From: Galeopsis tetrahit
Lineage: Eukaryota; Streptophyta; Magnoliopsida; Lamiales; Lamiaceae
Direction of reading: 5' to 3'
Length of the DNA: 64,000 nt
Assembly (NCBI GenBank): GCA_963675135.1
Contig: OY776130.1
Span: 20,886,001-20,950,000 of the forward strand
Under the pieces are notes generated by a model. The model ran no database searches and was not told where the DNA came from. It worked only from the letters and a program-made list of their open reading frames with translations. Positions 45,970 through 57,856 of this stretch are shown here, one piece after another (within the stretch, counting starts at the first letter, position 1; each line of letters starts with the position of its first letter). The position numbers and the translations under genes were made by a program.

Positions 45970-48900
45970 CTAATCCGTAATGTTACCTCCTTCAAGATTA
46001 GGAACGCAGAATGCATCAAGGAGTCTTCTGTGGATTACTCTGACATGTTCTTCATCATCGATCTTCTCCTTGTCTAGCAGCTCCTCTTCAAATTTCTTCA
46101 GCTGGTTGAAGTCGATTCTTTTACCTGAGCTAAGCATAGGAGTCTTCCACTTCGGGTAGATCGGTACAAGGATATTATAATTCGCAGCAGCAGATATCCT
46201 CATAATCAAATCCCAAAGCATCTTGTTTTGGCCTTCCATGAACTTATCAAAGATTGAATACAGTTCATCCGAGCTCTCAACATCACCAAATTTTCTGATT
46301 ATCCAGTGATCTAGCTCCCATTGCAACTTCACTTTGAACCAATCTTGTCTATGTTCTTTGTCAATGAAGTAGTCAATGAATGCATCTTCCATTTGATCTT
46401 CATTCGCTTTCAGCTTTTGCAACCTTCGAATATGTTTACCAACTTTCTTCAGGCTTGCATAGTGAGATTCATCATTGGGATCAACCACCTTCTTCTGCTT
46501 CTTCACTATTGCAGTCGGTTCTTCAGCTTCTTTCAAAGCTAACTTTCTTTTAGTTCTTTTCGTCTGAACCTCAGCTTCAGGAGATGCAACACCTTTGCCT
46601 TTCTCCAATCTCTTCTGCTCTTCTGCTCTAGCTTCTTCAAGATCAGCCTTCTTGACTAGCTTACCTCTCTTAGGCCTTCTTAGCTCTTCTATCGCAGTAG
46701 CAGCAGCCTTCATTTCTGGTTCAGCACTAGACTTATCTTTTTCAACTTTCTCCACTCTACTCGTCTCTTCCCCCTTTTTCGCTTCATCAGATGCCTTGAG
46801 AGTGAAAAGAGAAGTAAAGCTTGTCATCTCTTCAAGCATAGCTTCCTTCATGGCTTCAGCAGCTAACTCTATTTGCCTTTGATGCGTCTTGTCGTGAGTC
46901 ATCTTGTCAAGACGATCAGTAGCCAACTCCAGCTTCCTTGAACTAGATACAAGTTCATCTTTGAAATACGTAGCTATTTGCCTAAGGAGTCTATTCTGTT
47001 CTGTTAGCTCTGTTAGAACAGCTCGAGAACGCACCAACTGATCTTGTGCTTCTCGTCTCTGTTCATCAGCAATTTCAATCTTAACTCTGTAGAGTCTCTC
47101 CACCTTACTCGACTCTTCAGCTAAAGATCTAGCAAAAGTTATTGATCTCTTCTCCGAGAAGTCAATTTGCCTTTTCAAGAACTCTTCTATCTGAGCATAC
47201 ATCTCTTCTCTGAAAGACGAATCCATTTTGTTGACCTCACCAACAATCAACTCTCTTGAGCTGTCAACGAGTGACTGATTCTATTCAACTAGCACATCCT
47301 TCAGCTTCGAGTTTAAGAACTCATCTATGGCAGATTGAACAACACCTTTCAAATCCGTCTTCAGTTCATCAAGAAAATTTTCAGGAAACACTTGGGTAGA
47401 CGACTGAGTTTCAGCAATAACATCTTCTTGAACTTTTTCAATCAGCTCATCTTCATCAAACATGATGGCTTCAACAAACTCATCATCTTCCTCACCAAGT
47501 TCAACCAAGTCGACTTCTTCTTCAGCACTTTCAGCCTCTTCTTCAAGATGACCAGAAGCATCTTCTAACTCCAACAAAGGTTCTGAAGTCCGAATAGCAG
47601 CATCAACGAGTTCAGCTTTCGAATCTTCTTCCAGTAGGTCAGTTTGAGTACCAACATCAAACGAAAATTCTTCACTCAAAATACCATCTGGAATACTTAA
47701 CATTCAGTTTACAAGATCAGTTAAGGCACGAGGAGGAAATAACTCAGAGTGGTCTTGAACACCACTGTTCTCCTTTTGCTCCATCTCCCAATCCATGAAG
47801 TTGGAGATTCCTCCCATCCCTAAAATGACCTCAAAAAGATTGTCTGTCGGGGACTTCTTCAATGCAACCCATGTACATATCCTAAGAAGATTTTCAAAAT
47901 GCTCTGTTGAAGTGTCTATCTCAATAGACGAGAGCTGTTTCTTCAAGTTGTTGCTCATCTTCGAACGAATCCTCGTTTCCCTTAACCACATCGGATAATA
48001 AACCAAGGATTCGAATCTAGTTTCATAAGAGGTCTGAGCAGGTGGGGTCCCTGTCTCAGTTGTTGCAGTGGCAACTGGGGTCTTTTCTGAAATAGATGGG
48101 TTAAGAGGTTCAACATATTTTGTTGAGGGTAAGGAAAGAGTTTGGACTGTGGTTTCTGGGGGCTGAGATGTGGCTAGGTTGGGTTCGACAACTGTAGGAG
48201 TATCAGTTGTATCAATTATAGTAGTGTTTTGGGGAATGCTGGCTCTCAGCGGATATGCTGCCAGCACTTGTGAAGTTTTGGGTACAGGCCTGGCACGAGA
48301 TCGGAGTGATCTTGCCTTGGTTCGGACTGGAGGGAGAGAGAGGGGAATTGAAATAGATTGAGAAGAGGAACCAACCTGAGGAGTCGACTCGTCTGGTGTA
48401 GGACTAGACACTCTTATAAGACGATATGCTTCAGCAATATTTGCACTTGGCTCCTCAACCTTCTCGGTCTCATCATCGGATTGAGTCTCCTCCGAGTCAT
48501 CTGCACTAGATCCACCTTATGCAACATCTTTGGATTCTTCATCATCCGACTCGTCTTCTGATGAACTAGACGAGGCGGCCTCGGGCATCGCATCCAGGGG
48601 ATTAATGTAGACTTGCCTTGGGGCAGACGGTCTAGCAGCAACTTGCTTCTTCAAGGCCTCCTTTTTCAAATAAAACTTCAAATGATGGAATGGTTTCCCT
48701 TTGCTCCATTCCGTCTTGTTTGGCAACAAGAGGGGTAGCAAAATACTTAGCTTATTTCCAAATCCTACTACATTGGACACCACCCAATTAGCAGTATCAG
48801 TGTCAACTTGAACACTTCTCTCAAAATACATGATTCTATCAGCAAACATCTTGAACCAATTGCCTTCCGTGATTCCATCATAAATGGCAGCCATCACTCT

Positions 48901-49443
48901 TGCTTTCGACAAGGTGACTGAATCATAAGACCCAGTAACACATAGTAGCATCTTGCTAGCTATGTCAAGTAGAGTTCTGTACTTCTCAAGAAGTTCCTTC
49001 TTCTTGACGGCTGGGAGTTTGCCATCAGGGTTCAGCTTCAACTTCCTTCCACAAAAGATACTCATGTATCTTGCTTCTTGACCAATGGCGTAGTTCTCCA
49101 CATCAATCGATCCGATGGGCAGCCTCAAATGCTCGAACACCGCATCACGAGTGATTTCCACTCGACTTCCTCCAACAAAAGATTCAATTGTGTCTCCTCG
49201 TCTGGTGGCGTTGGCATAAAATTCCAACACCTCTTGCTCCAAAACTATTTCTGGAAAGGCCTCCAAGTAGGGTTTCAACCCACATCTGATGCATTTTGTC
49301 AGAATCTCTTGATTTCCTTCAGTGTGGAGCCCTTTGAAGAACATAGAGGGTTCAACATGCACTTTGCTTTCGGTGATGTACTTGCCAAGGTCAAACCTGG
49401 CCTGCATGTTAGTCCTTACATCGAAAAGTGAGATGATCGACAT
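45970..49443 (-). pseudogene. Element D env-like gene with three in-frame stops
   Basis: From ATG 49443 (MSIISLFD) the frame is open to 45970 except for TAA at 48517-48519, TGA at 47704-47706 and TAG at 47281-47283; there is no frameshift. Order: N-terminal domain (GLKPYLEAFPEIVLEQEVLEF, VTGSYDSVTLSKARVMAAIYD, GFGNKLSILLPLLLPNK), acidic Ser-rich linker, a Ser/Thr/Pro-rich region, the conserved block around YYPMWLRETRIRSKM, an acidic region, a coiled coil, DEAKKGEE at the PPT-like site, basic stretches (KRTKRKL), and a C-terminal helical part with WIIRKFGDVES. Close to B's copy. No signal peptide or clear membrane segment. Confidence 0.78.
46768..46779 (-). other. PPT-identical motif inside the env-like frame (D)
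   Basis: Minus strand AAAAAGGGGGAA, encoding K-K-G-E in DEAKKGEE, at the same alignment position as in A, B and C. Confidence 0.6.
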
Positions 49444-50321
49444 AGTGAATAGATAGTTTGAGAACAAAGGAGTGAGATTCGCAAGAAATTGAATGCTTGA
49501 GTAGGGGAGTTAAGAAAAACGTGGGGCGAGTAGTGTGTAAGTGTTGGGTTTTGTTAGAACTGAATTTACAAATCAACGACCAAGATTGAAGGATATGATC
49601 CAACGGTTGGGTCTTTTGGTATTCAGTTACGGAATCGAGAATATTATGTGATTTGATATTGTAACATTTCGAATCCGCCTCTTCTATTGGTTAGGACAGG
49701 GGAGTGTACTCATCTGACATAGCGTAGTAAAGTATGGTGCGAACTAGGTGTATACACCTCATTAAAATGGGAGTGTATAAATCCAATTCTAGGGTTTTCC
49801 AATTTTAGCATTATCGAATTACTGTAATACCCTTAATTCGAGTAGATTAAACACTTAACACGTTTGAATCAAAAGAACACTTATCTTGTCTGTTCGAGTT
49901 TATCCAAAACAGACGAGTAGACTTATGTGCACAAGACGAGTTCCCCCTTCGACTGTGCTTGTCTATTCTGAATGTCGAACGACTTCATGTACCTATCTAG
50001 TCTTATGCAACGTATAATCGTAGGTACAAGTAGAGTAGAATAATTAAGATAAATATCAATTTAAAGCAATGGTCAAGGTTTCGAACAAGATGACTTGAGA
50101 CAAACGTAAGAGTCAACATAAGGATATTTAAGAAATCATATATTCCCCCTTAAATGTTTATTCCCTTAGTATTACCCTCAGCTTTACCAGCTTCCTCATC
50201 GGGTTGTTTGGTCATGTTGTCTAGCCTTGTATACCTGTCTGTTGAGCGAGTAGACGAGTGCTCTTGTTCCAGTGATCTTGTCTATTTATCTCTTTGATGT
50301 ACATGTCTGGTTAGTACATAG
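49444..50321 (-). other. Element D pol-env spacer
   Basis: Non-coding. The conserved block at 50129-50205 has TTCCCCCTTAA (50143-50153) followed by CTTCCTCATCGGG on the plus strand, as in A and B. The words GTAGACGAG, GACGAGT and CTAGTC recur. Confidence 0.6.
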
Positions 50322-53300
50322 CTATGGGCAAGTAGGGTCTAGATCAATTAGTCCTAGACTAATGCATAACTCACGAAAACGAGCTTCAGCTAATGGTTTT
50401 GTGAAAATATCAGCTCTTTGAAAATCAGTATGAATCTTTTCCATGCGAATATCCTTCTTTTCTACATGATCACGTATGAAATGAAATGATGCTTCACATC
50501 AACATGCTTACAACGTGTGTGCAAAACAGGATTTTGTGTAATGGCAATGGCACTATTACTATCACAGAAAATAGGAACATTTGATTCATATATGTTGTAA
50601 TCTCTAAGCTGTTGCATGAGCCAAAGTAGTTGACTACAGCAGCTACCAGCAGCCATGTACTCGGCTTCGGTAGTAGAGGTAGCCACACTAGTTTGCTTTT
50701 TCGAGAACCATGAAATGAGTTTTGTGCCTAAGAATTGACAAGAACCAGATGTAGATTTCCTATCTATTCTACAGCCACCAAAATCAGAATCTGAGTAGCC
50801 ACTTAAGGATAGATCATCATTTGAAGAATACCATATACCACGATTGATGGTTCCTTTCAAATATTTTAGTATCCGTTTCGTGGTTTCCATGTGACTCTCT
50901 TTTGGATTGGCTTGGAAACGAGCACAAACACCAACAGAGAATGCAATGTCTGGTCTACTAGCAGTTAGATATAGTAAAGAACCAATAAGTCCATGATAAT
51001 AAGATTGATCAGCACATTTACCGTGTTTGTCTGGATCCATTCTGTAAGTAGGTAGCATTGGTACGCCAGTAGACTTACATGTTTTAATCCCGTACTTGTC
51101 AAGAAGATTTCTAGTGTACTTCGCTTGATTTATGAAAATCCCTTCAGGGGTCTGTTTTACTTGAAGGCCAAGAAAGTAATTCATTTCACCCATCATAGAC
51201 ATCTCAAATTTACTTTGCATGAGTGTTGAAAAACTTTCACTCAGCTTTTTGTTAGGTGAACCAAAAATGATATCATCTACGTAAATTTGGACGAGTAAAA
51301 TATCTTTCCCTTATTGTCTTCTGAACAAGGTTCAATCGACCTTGCCCTTAGTAAAACCATTTTCTAATAGAAAGAGAGAGAGAGAGTATCATACCATGCT
51401 CTTGGAGCTTGCTTTAGTCCATATAAGGCTTTCTTCAATCTGTACACCTGGTTGCCTTTGACTTCGAAACCTGGAGGTTGTTCAACATACACTTCTTCCG
51501 CAAGAATACCGTTAAGAAATGCACTTTTAACATCCATTTGATATATAGTAAACTTCATATGAGCAGCATATGCAAGGAACAAACGAATGGCTTCTAGTCT
51601 AGCAACAGGAGCATATGTTTCATCATAGTCTATGCCTTCAGCTTGTGAATAGCCTTGGGCTACTAGTCTAGCCTTATTCCTAACGACTACATCATTCTCA
51701 TCTTTCTTGTTTTTGAAAATCCATCGAGTGCCAACTACATTATGATGTTCCGGCCTATCGACAAGTTCCCAGACGTCGTTTCGAACAAACTGGTTCAACT
51801 CGTCTTGCATAGCGATGATCCAATTACTATCAGCCAATGCCTCTTTAACAGTGGTAGGCTCAATAGCAGAGAGGAAACAACACCAGCAAAACATAGTTGG
51901 ACTAGGCTGTTCTTGCGACTCAAAGAGTTGTCGTCTAGTCTTCACACCAATAGTAGAGTCACCAATAATATTTTCAGCATCATGCGCAGATTTCCATGTT
52001 TTTTTATTCTTAACAGGAATACTATCATCTACATCATGTACAGCATCATGCATATCAACATCATTTGTATCACCAGATTTAACAGGAGTAGTAGAGTCAA
52101 CTAGAGCAGGCATGTCAGCTGGTCTAGAAGACTTACCTTGAGCACTTACCTTCTCTTTGTGGTGTTTCTTCCACACAAAGAGTTGAGTAGTTGAATACCC
52201 TAAATGCCTTGCTAGTCGAGGAGTATCCTAAGAATATCCCCTCGTCTGCTTTAGCATCGAAAGCATTCAACTTGCTCTTTCCATTGTTATGGATGAAACA
52301 CTTACAACCAAATATATGGAAATATGAAATTCTGGGTTTTCTACCTTTCCATACCTCATATGGTGTCTTGCCTAGAGCTTTGTTGATCGCACTTCTGTTC
52401 TGTGAGTGGCATGCAGTATTGATAGCTTCAGCCCAAAACTTTTGAGGTGTGTTGTACTTGGCTATCATGGTTCTACAGGCTTCTTTGAGAGTTCGATTCC
52501 TTCTTTCTGCTACACCATTTTGTTGTGGTGTCCTGGCTGCACTAGTAAGATGTTGGATACCACGTTTAGCACAAAAATCTTGGATATAGCAATTAATGAA
52601 CTCAGTTCCCTTGTCACTACGAATCTTGACAATTGACTGGTTCTTCTCAACTTGTAACTTTTTCAACAGATCAGGTAGAAGTGTTTGTGTATCACTCTTC
52701 TTGTGTAGGAAGACTACCCAAGTAAACTTAGAATAGTCGTCTACAACAACAAGTGTGTACCTTCTACCATTCAAGCTTGGAGGAGTTATTGGACCATGAA
52801 GATCCATATGTAGGAGTTCTAAGACTCTACTTGTTGAGAGAGTAGGAATTTTCTTAAAAGAAACCTTTACCTGTTTACCTTTTTTTCTTAAAAGAAACCT
52901 TTACCTGTTTACCTTTTTGGAACGAGTCACACACTTGTGATTTGTAATAGATTTCATTAGGGATACCTTCAACAAGGTAGTTTCTTGCGATCTTGTTAAT
53001 TATCTTAAAGTTCATATGGCATAGGCGTCGGTGCCATGGCCAGCTGATTTCTTTAGGACTTTTAGTAAGAAGGCAAACATCCCTAGGGCAGCTATTCCAA
53101 TTCACAGTATAGACACTGCCTTGCCTTACTCCAACTAGTAGAATAGTATGAGTTCTTTTATCCCAAATTACGCATTTGGTGCTTTTGAAGTAGACTTTAT
53201 AGCCCCTGTCACAAAATTGAGAGACAGATAACAAATTATACTTCAAACCTTCCACATATGAGACATCGTGAATCTCTACGTCTCCATTCCTAATGTATCC

Positions 53301-53477
53301 GAATCCTTTCGTGATTGCCATAGAACTATCTCCAAAGATTACTTTTGGTCCTTTTTGCTCATGGTAGTTAGAAAGAAGAGCCTTGGTACCAGTCATGTGG
53401 TGAGAACACCCACTGTCTATGTACCAGGTTTCTCCAACTGAACCACCCTTTTTATACAAGTCGAGTCGACCCTGCAA
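50322..53477 (-). pseudogene. pol: Element D pol, multiply broken
   Basis: Protease DSG is present ([13 protein letters not shown]). A 34-bp tandem duplication (52851-52918) shifts the frame in the integrase finger. The integrase core then has its D, D and E motifs. At about 52158 some 50 codons between VEETP and KEKVSAQGK are lost out of frame. A GA repeat (51371-51386) shifts the frame after [14 protein letters not shown] is still encoded at 51272-51283. Near 50480 a 5-bp duplication in CATTTCATTTC shifts the last RNase H residues. The end is TAG at 50322-50324. At least four lesions. Confidence 0.87.
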
Positions 53478-53510
53478 TGAAGATATTCAATAATTTAGGT
53501 ACCCACTAGT

Positions 53511-56063
53511 TTATTGGGGTCCTGGGGGGTTAGTCGAGTTCAAAGGAATCCAAATGTACATTGGAGTCTTGAACAAGTTCGATCTCTTAAGCTTCCTACC
53601 ATACTTGTTACAAAATAAGACCTTGTTGTCCTTATCTGGCCTATCATTCGAGTTCGGGTCTACTCGTTTGAGATAGCCTTTCGACTTGATCTCTACTTGA
53701 GCAGGCACTGGTCTATGATAGTCAGAGTAGGGCTTGTATGCATTAGGTCCATACGGTTTATAGACTCGTTTAGGTCTTTCCTCACTTATAATATCATATG
53801 ACAAAGGTGGAGGATATAGGACAGGTTGTGTACGATATTTTGGAGCAACCTGTCTAGGCCTAGACGAGTAGAGCTGAGACTACCTTATGAAAGGAGGTCT
53901 AGGCTCTTGTCGTCTAGTCTATACCTGTCTAGTACTTGTCTCCTCAGGATACCAATCCTCGTATCTGACCTGGTTGGGTCGTCCACGATTAGTGGTCCTT
54001 TGTTGACTAGTTCTAAACGGAACAGGCTTGTTGTTAACATTCTTTTTACCTCCCTTGGTAATTGGAATGTTAACTCGTGTCTGTTTTGGTACAGTGCCTT
54101 TGGACGGAGTTCCAATATCGTATATCATTGGTCCTTTTCCTTTATCATTTGGCAAAAGTCTTGAGTTATTAGTAGTAGGGTTCTTAATGACTCCAGTAGA
54201 CGAGCTAGATAACTCAGCACCTATACCTGTCTTGTCAGCTGGATCTCTGTACCTATCTGACAATTCAAGGTTAATCTTTGAAGAGTTAACCAGGTCAGTA
54301 AGTTTGAGATCTAATGTGACAACCTCGGTCTCTAAGAACTTATTACGTTCTTCAAGTCTATTGCACTTACTCTTTAAAACATTGAATTCATTTCTCTCAG
54401 TTGCATGTGTCTTAAGTAGGTCTTGATATAACCTGTCTGTCAATGCACACTTTTCTTTGAGTTGTCTCAACTCTTCAGTCAAGCGTTCATTTAGGATTGT
54501 TACATTAGGATCTACTTTGGAATGAGCTTTCTTAAGATCAATTATTTCTTGTTTTAAGGCGATGTTCTCATCACTGACTTCAATGAATGCCTGATTAGCT
54601 AGTAGGAGGTCGTCTGCAACAGCACTAGTAGAGTGATGAAGACTACTCCCTACTTCACTACTGGCAGTATCACTTTCATCAGAATCCGATTCATCACATG
54701 ATTGAAAAGAAGTAGCTAATGATACCTCTTGGTCGATTTTAGCCATGCAGCATAGGCCATCATCTACTATAAAAGCTTCATCGTGATCTCGATCAGATGG
54801 GTAGCTAGATGAGGACGATGGCAACTCGTCTGAATCAGACTCAGAGTCATCATTGGCCATCATTACCTTCTTGCCACGATTGTATCTTCTTTCCCTTCGT
54901 GCTTTGCGTTCTTCTCGTTCGTCAGTGCTCAGGTCAGGACATTCATATATGTAGTGGCCTCGCTTTTCACAGTTATAACACATAAGATCATTAGTAGCCT
55001 TTTTAATAGGAGATTTATCCCTACGCTTATCACGTCTATCAGAACGCTGAATCTTCCTATCATCAGACTCTCTATCTCGTCTATTACCTTTCGAGACTTC
55101 GTCTCTCCTTTCGGACGAGTTTCGGTCTCGTCTGGTCTCAGACGAGTTCTTAGAAGTAGACGCTCTATGATCTCTATAGAACTTCTTATATCTACCGAAA
55201 CGTTTATTCAGCCTATCAAACTTTCTAACCATGAGGTTCACCTGATCCTTCAGACTAAGATCAGTATCTAACTCGTCTTTCACAGAAGTAGACTTAGTCT
55301 TAGACTTCGACTTGTCTACTCTAGAGGACTTAGACGAACTAGACTTAAAGGCAACGTTCTTAGATACAACATGTTCTCTATCACTACTGGCTGTGGGTTC
55401 ATCTTCGTCTAAATCAAACTCATGAGCCTTTAGAGTTTGAAACATGGTCTCTGCAGTCCATGCATCTATGTTTTGGGTATTCTTAACAAGCATCTTTACC
55501 ATTTTCCATCGACTATCAAGGCTTTTAAGAATCCTAAGATTGATCTCACGAGCAGTATAAGACTTACCAAGTACTTCCAAGTCATTCATGATCTTAGTAA
55601 AACGAGTATCCAGCTGGTCGATAGTTTCGCCAGCTTTCATCCGAAATGATTCAAATCTTTGGACAGAAGTGGAGAGTTTTCTCTCTTTGATCAGGGTAGT
55701 CCCTTCACAAATGATAGCTAATCTGTCCCACATATCTTTGGCAGTTTTACATTTTAACACTTTTCCTAGATACTCGTTAGGAAGAGTGTGTAAGATGTAA
55801 TTCTTCGCCAAGCTATCCAAATTATTTTGCCTCATTTCTTCTGAGGTTAGATCTGACCTGGGTTTCTTGACGAGAGTACCAACTGGTTTTTCTTTGTCGA
55901 GGGCAGCAGTATTTGGGATCATTGTCACGATCGGACCCTCTGTGACAACAGAGATCATTAGGTCGTGCGTGGAGCTGAAAATTGCTTCCATCCGCAGCTT
56001 CCAATAGTCGTAGTCCTGAACCTGGAACTTGGGTAACTTGTTAGCACTGATTTCTAGTGACAT
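53511..56063 (-). pseudogene. gag: Element D gag, stops in the C-terminal tail
   Basis: Open from ATG 56063 (MSLEISANKLPKFQVQDYDYWKLRM) for 714 codons, with UBN2-type gag, an Arg/Asp/Ser-rich basic stretch, one CCHC knuckle CYNCEKRGHYIYEC at about residue 361, a coiled coil and a basic tail. Two TAG codons in the tail (53919-53921 and one near 53880, in RQSQL context) precede the final stretch to TAA at 53511, which stays in frame. Both TAGs fit CAG to TAG change. The N-terminal structural part is intact. Confidence 0.85.
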
Positions 56064-56218
56064 GATTCAAGAAGACTAGTATAGCACAGTATAGTATCAA
56101 GAAATGGATATGTTCAATAGCAGTGATCAAGAACAAATAAGAGCACGTACAAACACGGACCAAGACTTCACCCTAAGTCTTAAGTCGGTTATCAAGAAAC
56201 AGCAGTTCGTAAACTACT

Positions 56219-56230
56219 GCTCTGATACCA
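56219..56230 (-). other. Element D primer binding site
   Basis: Minus strand TGGTATCAGAGC, two bases from the 5' LTR start at 56233. Confidence 0.92.
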
Positions 56231-56232
56231 CT

Positions 56233-56479
56233 TGTAGGTCCCCAAAGTTGAGTTTAATATCGAGTAAGCTAGTGAAAATTTCTAACAAGACTATTACATT
56301 ACTTTAAGCTTTATAAAATAGCTTAGTCAACTTAGAATCTATACAATGATTATATCAATTACATATGAAAATCATGAGCTTCTATACAATGTTTAACATG
56401 CTCAATAACAACCTAAACAATCAATATGAACAGTACTTATATATCGTACTCATCTTTTGTTAACTTTGACAATACTTGT
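56233..56479 (-). repeat. Element D 5' LTR, internally deleted and truncated
   Basis: The first 48 bp match the 3' LTR start, then at about 56280 the sequence jumps to the equivalent of 45431 (CTAACAAGACTATTAC). About 890 bp are lost, including the TATA-like block. It ends at 56479 where the gypsy LTR begins, after CAATACTTGT (45621 in the 3' LTR). The remaining outer part should lie beyond the gypsy insertion. Confidence 0.87.
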
Positions 56480-56615
56480 TGATGCGTCGAAAAAGAACGC
56501 CTTCGGATATCGATCGTTCCTTTGCGAGCACTATTAATCACGAGTTTGAATCGTTTGTTTATCCTTGGCAATCTTCTCGTAAATCTCCCAAGAATCCAAG
56601 AATAACCTGTAAAAG

Positions 56616-56640
56616 TACGCCGGAGGGGGGCTCCGGCGTA
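56616..56640. other. GC hairpin in the gypsy LTR
   Basis: TACGCCGGAG, five G, then CTCCGGCGTA: a perfect 10-bp stem. An identical copy is at 59507-59531. Confidence 0.7.
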
Positions 56641-56828
56641 GAAGCTCCGACGCTCAAGTCAGAATCGATCGTAGGCAAAATGAAAGAGGAATTCCCCTGT
56701 ATATCTAGGGAAATTCCGACGAATACTGTAGTGTTTCTTCTCAATTCAGTGTATAGTTCTTGTGAAAGTGTGTATAATATAAAAAACGTCCCAAAAGAAT
56801 AAGGAAATAACCTGTTTATATACCTGGC

Positions 56829-56846
56829 CCCTCTCTTCGGAGAGGG
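56829..56846. other. TTCG-loop hairpin in the gypsy LTR
   Basis: CCCTCTC TTCG GAGAGGG, a 7-bp stem with a TTCG loop (CGAA on the element strand). Copy at 59720-59737. Could shape the LTR transcript end; role unknown. Confidence 0.6.
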
Positions 56847-57228
56847 AAAGACTTGTTCTCCCTATATTCTCGGCTCCTTCCTGTAAATCCGGCCTCAATT
56901 CCCTAAAGAATCAGTCTCACTCTCCCTGGAGACTTGGTTCTTCAGCATATTGTCCCCTATTTTCGTGGATTCATCTCCTCATTTGACTTGGCTAGGAAAG
57001 TTTGACTAGTCGTCCCTTATTTGGGCCGGATCCTTTCAGGCCCAAGGGCTATTAATCTCTCCAAATATGGGCCAGAGGCCCAATCACCCTGATCTCTCTG
57101 ATTTCCCTGCTTAAGCCCAGGGGTGTATTAATCCTGTTTCTTCGGTGTATTGACCTAATTACAACTATCATAATTTATCCCGTTTCCACGTGTCGGCTTC
57201 TTAGAGAGCGACATATTTATCTACATCA

Positions 57229-57244
57229 ACCACTCCCCCCTACT
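57229..57244 (-). other. Gypsy polypurine tract (left)
   Basis: The minus strand reads GTAGGGGGGAGTGGT directly before LTR1. Same at 60120-60135 beside LTR2. Confidence 0.75.
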
Positions 57245-57739
57245 CTCATAAAAGGAATAATTTTTAGGAGAGTAGGAAAACAATAACACTGAGATAAATA
57301 TTAAAGAAATATTCCATTCCTCAAAATACTCCTCGAAATATTACTGATTTGATTCCCTCCTTAATAATTACCTCTGGAAAGCCTCAGGTCTTTTGCACTT
57401 CCACACGCAACCTTGCCCTCGAAACCCGTAACCACGCGTTCATTCATGAACCAACATCAGGCCGCCCTTCTCCATTCACGCGCGTTTTAATTGGGGTGAC
57501 ATTAATTCTCCTCGATCTTCTCCCTTCTCTCTCCTCTGCCTAATCATTTCAAAACCCCTTTTTTCCACCAAAAACCCTTCTTTCTTTCATTTCAAACTTA
57601 TCTATTTTCCATCTTCATTTTCACTTCTGCGAATCTAACTCCTCCACGCACGTCCTCCGGCCACTCCGTTATCCTCCTAAAAACCGACTTTGCTTCAGGT
57701 ATCTACTCCTTCTTTTCTCTTTTCATTTACAATATCCTT
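57245..57739 (+). other. Leader of the antisense ORF (left copy)
   Basis: About 500 bp with no gene: AT-rich, then C/T-rich (CTTCTCCCTTCTCTCTCC near 57511-57535), ending at the ATG of the antisense ORF. It is nearly identical to 60136-60630 and probably acts as promoter and 5' UTR of that ORF. Confidence 0.5.
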
Positions 57740-57856
57740 ATGTCATCTTCAACTCATACTTCGTCAGACTCCATATCTATGGAGAGTTCCACTTCCAACC
57801 CACTCCCCATATTTCCCATAACTGACCTCACTTTGAAGGACAAAATTTCCGGTCCC
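57740..57856 (+). pseudogene. Antisense ORF, truncated copy
   Basis: The first 39 codons (MSSSTHTSSDSISMESSTSN and on) match the right copy at 60631, then homology stops at GGTCCC (57851-57856), where sequence from the far side of gag is joined. The rest of the gene, pol and the end of gag are missing. Confidence 0.75.

Larger units (their letters stand above)
44494..56479 (-). mobile_element. Sirevirus element D (Ty1/copia), cut by a gypsy element
   Basis: 3' LTR 44494-45786, PPT, env-like, spacer, pol, gag, PBS, and the first 247 bp of a rearranged 5' LTR, entered at 56480 by a Tat-like LTR. It is inserted in B's gag. The outer 5 bp at the left is GTTAT (44489-44493); the partner duplication is outside the window. 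The 5' LTR lacks about 890 bp including the promoter block. Gag, pol and env-like all carry lesions, so D cannot move on its own. Confidence 0.9.
56480..57228 (-). repeat. Gypsy LTR 1 (3' LTR of the left copy)
   Basis: 749 bp, TGATGCGTCG...CTACATCA, so TGATG/CATCA ends. Equal in length to LTR2 with about six substitutions. Contains two strong hairpins (56616-56640 and 56829-56846). Confidence 0.88.
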
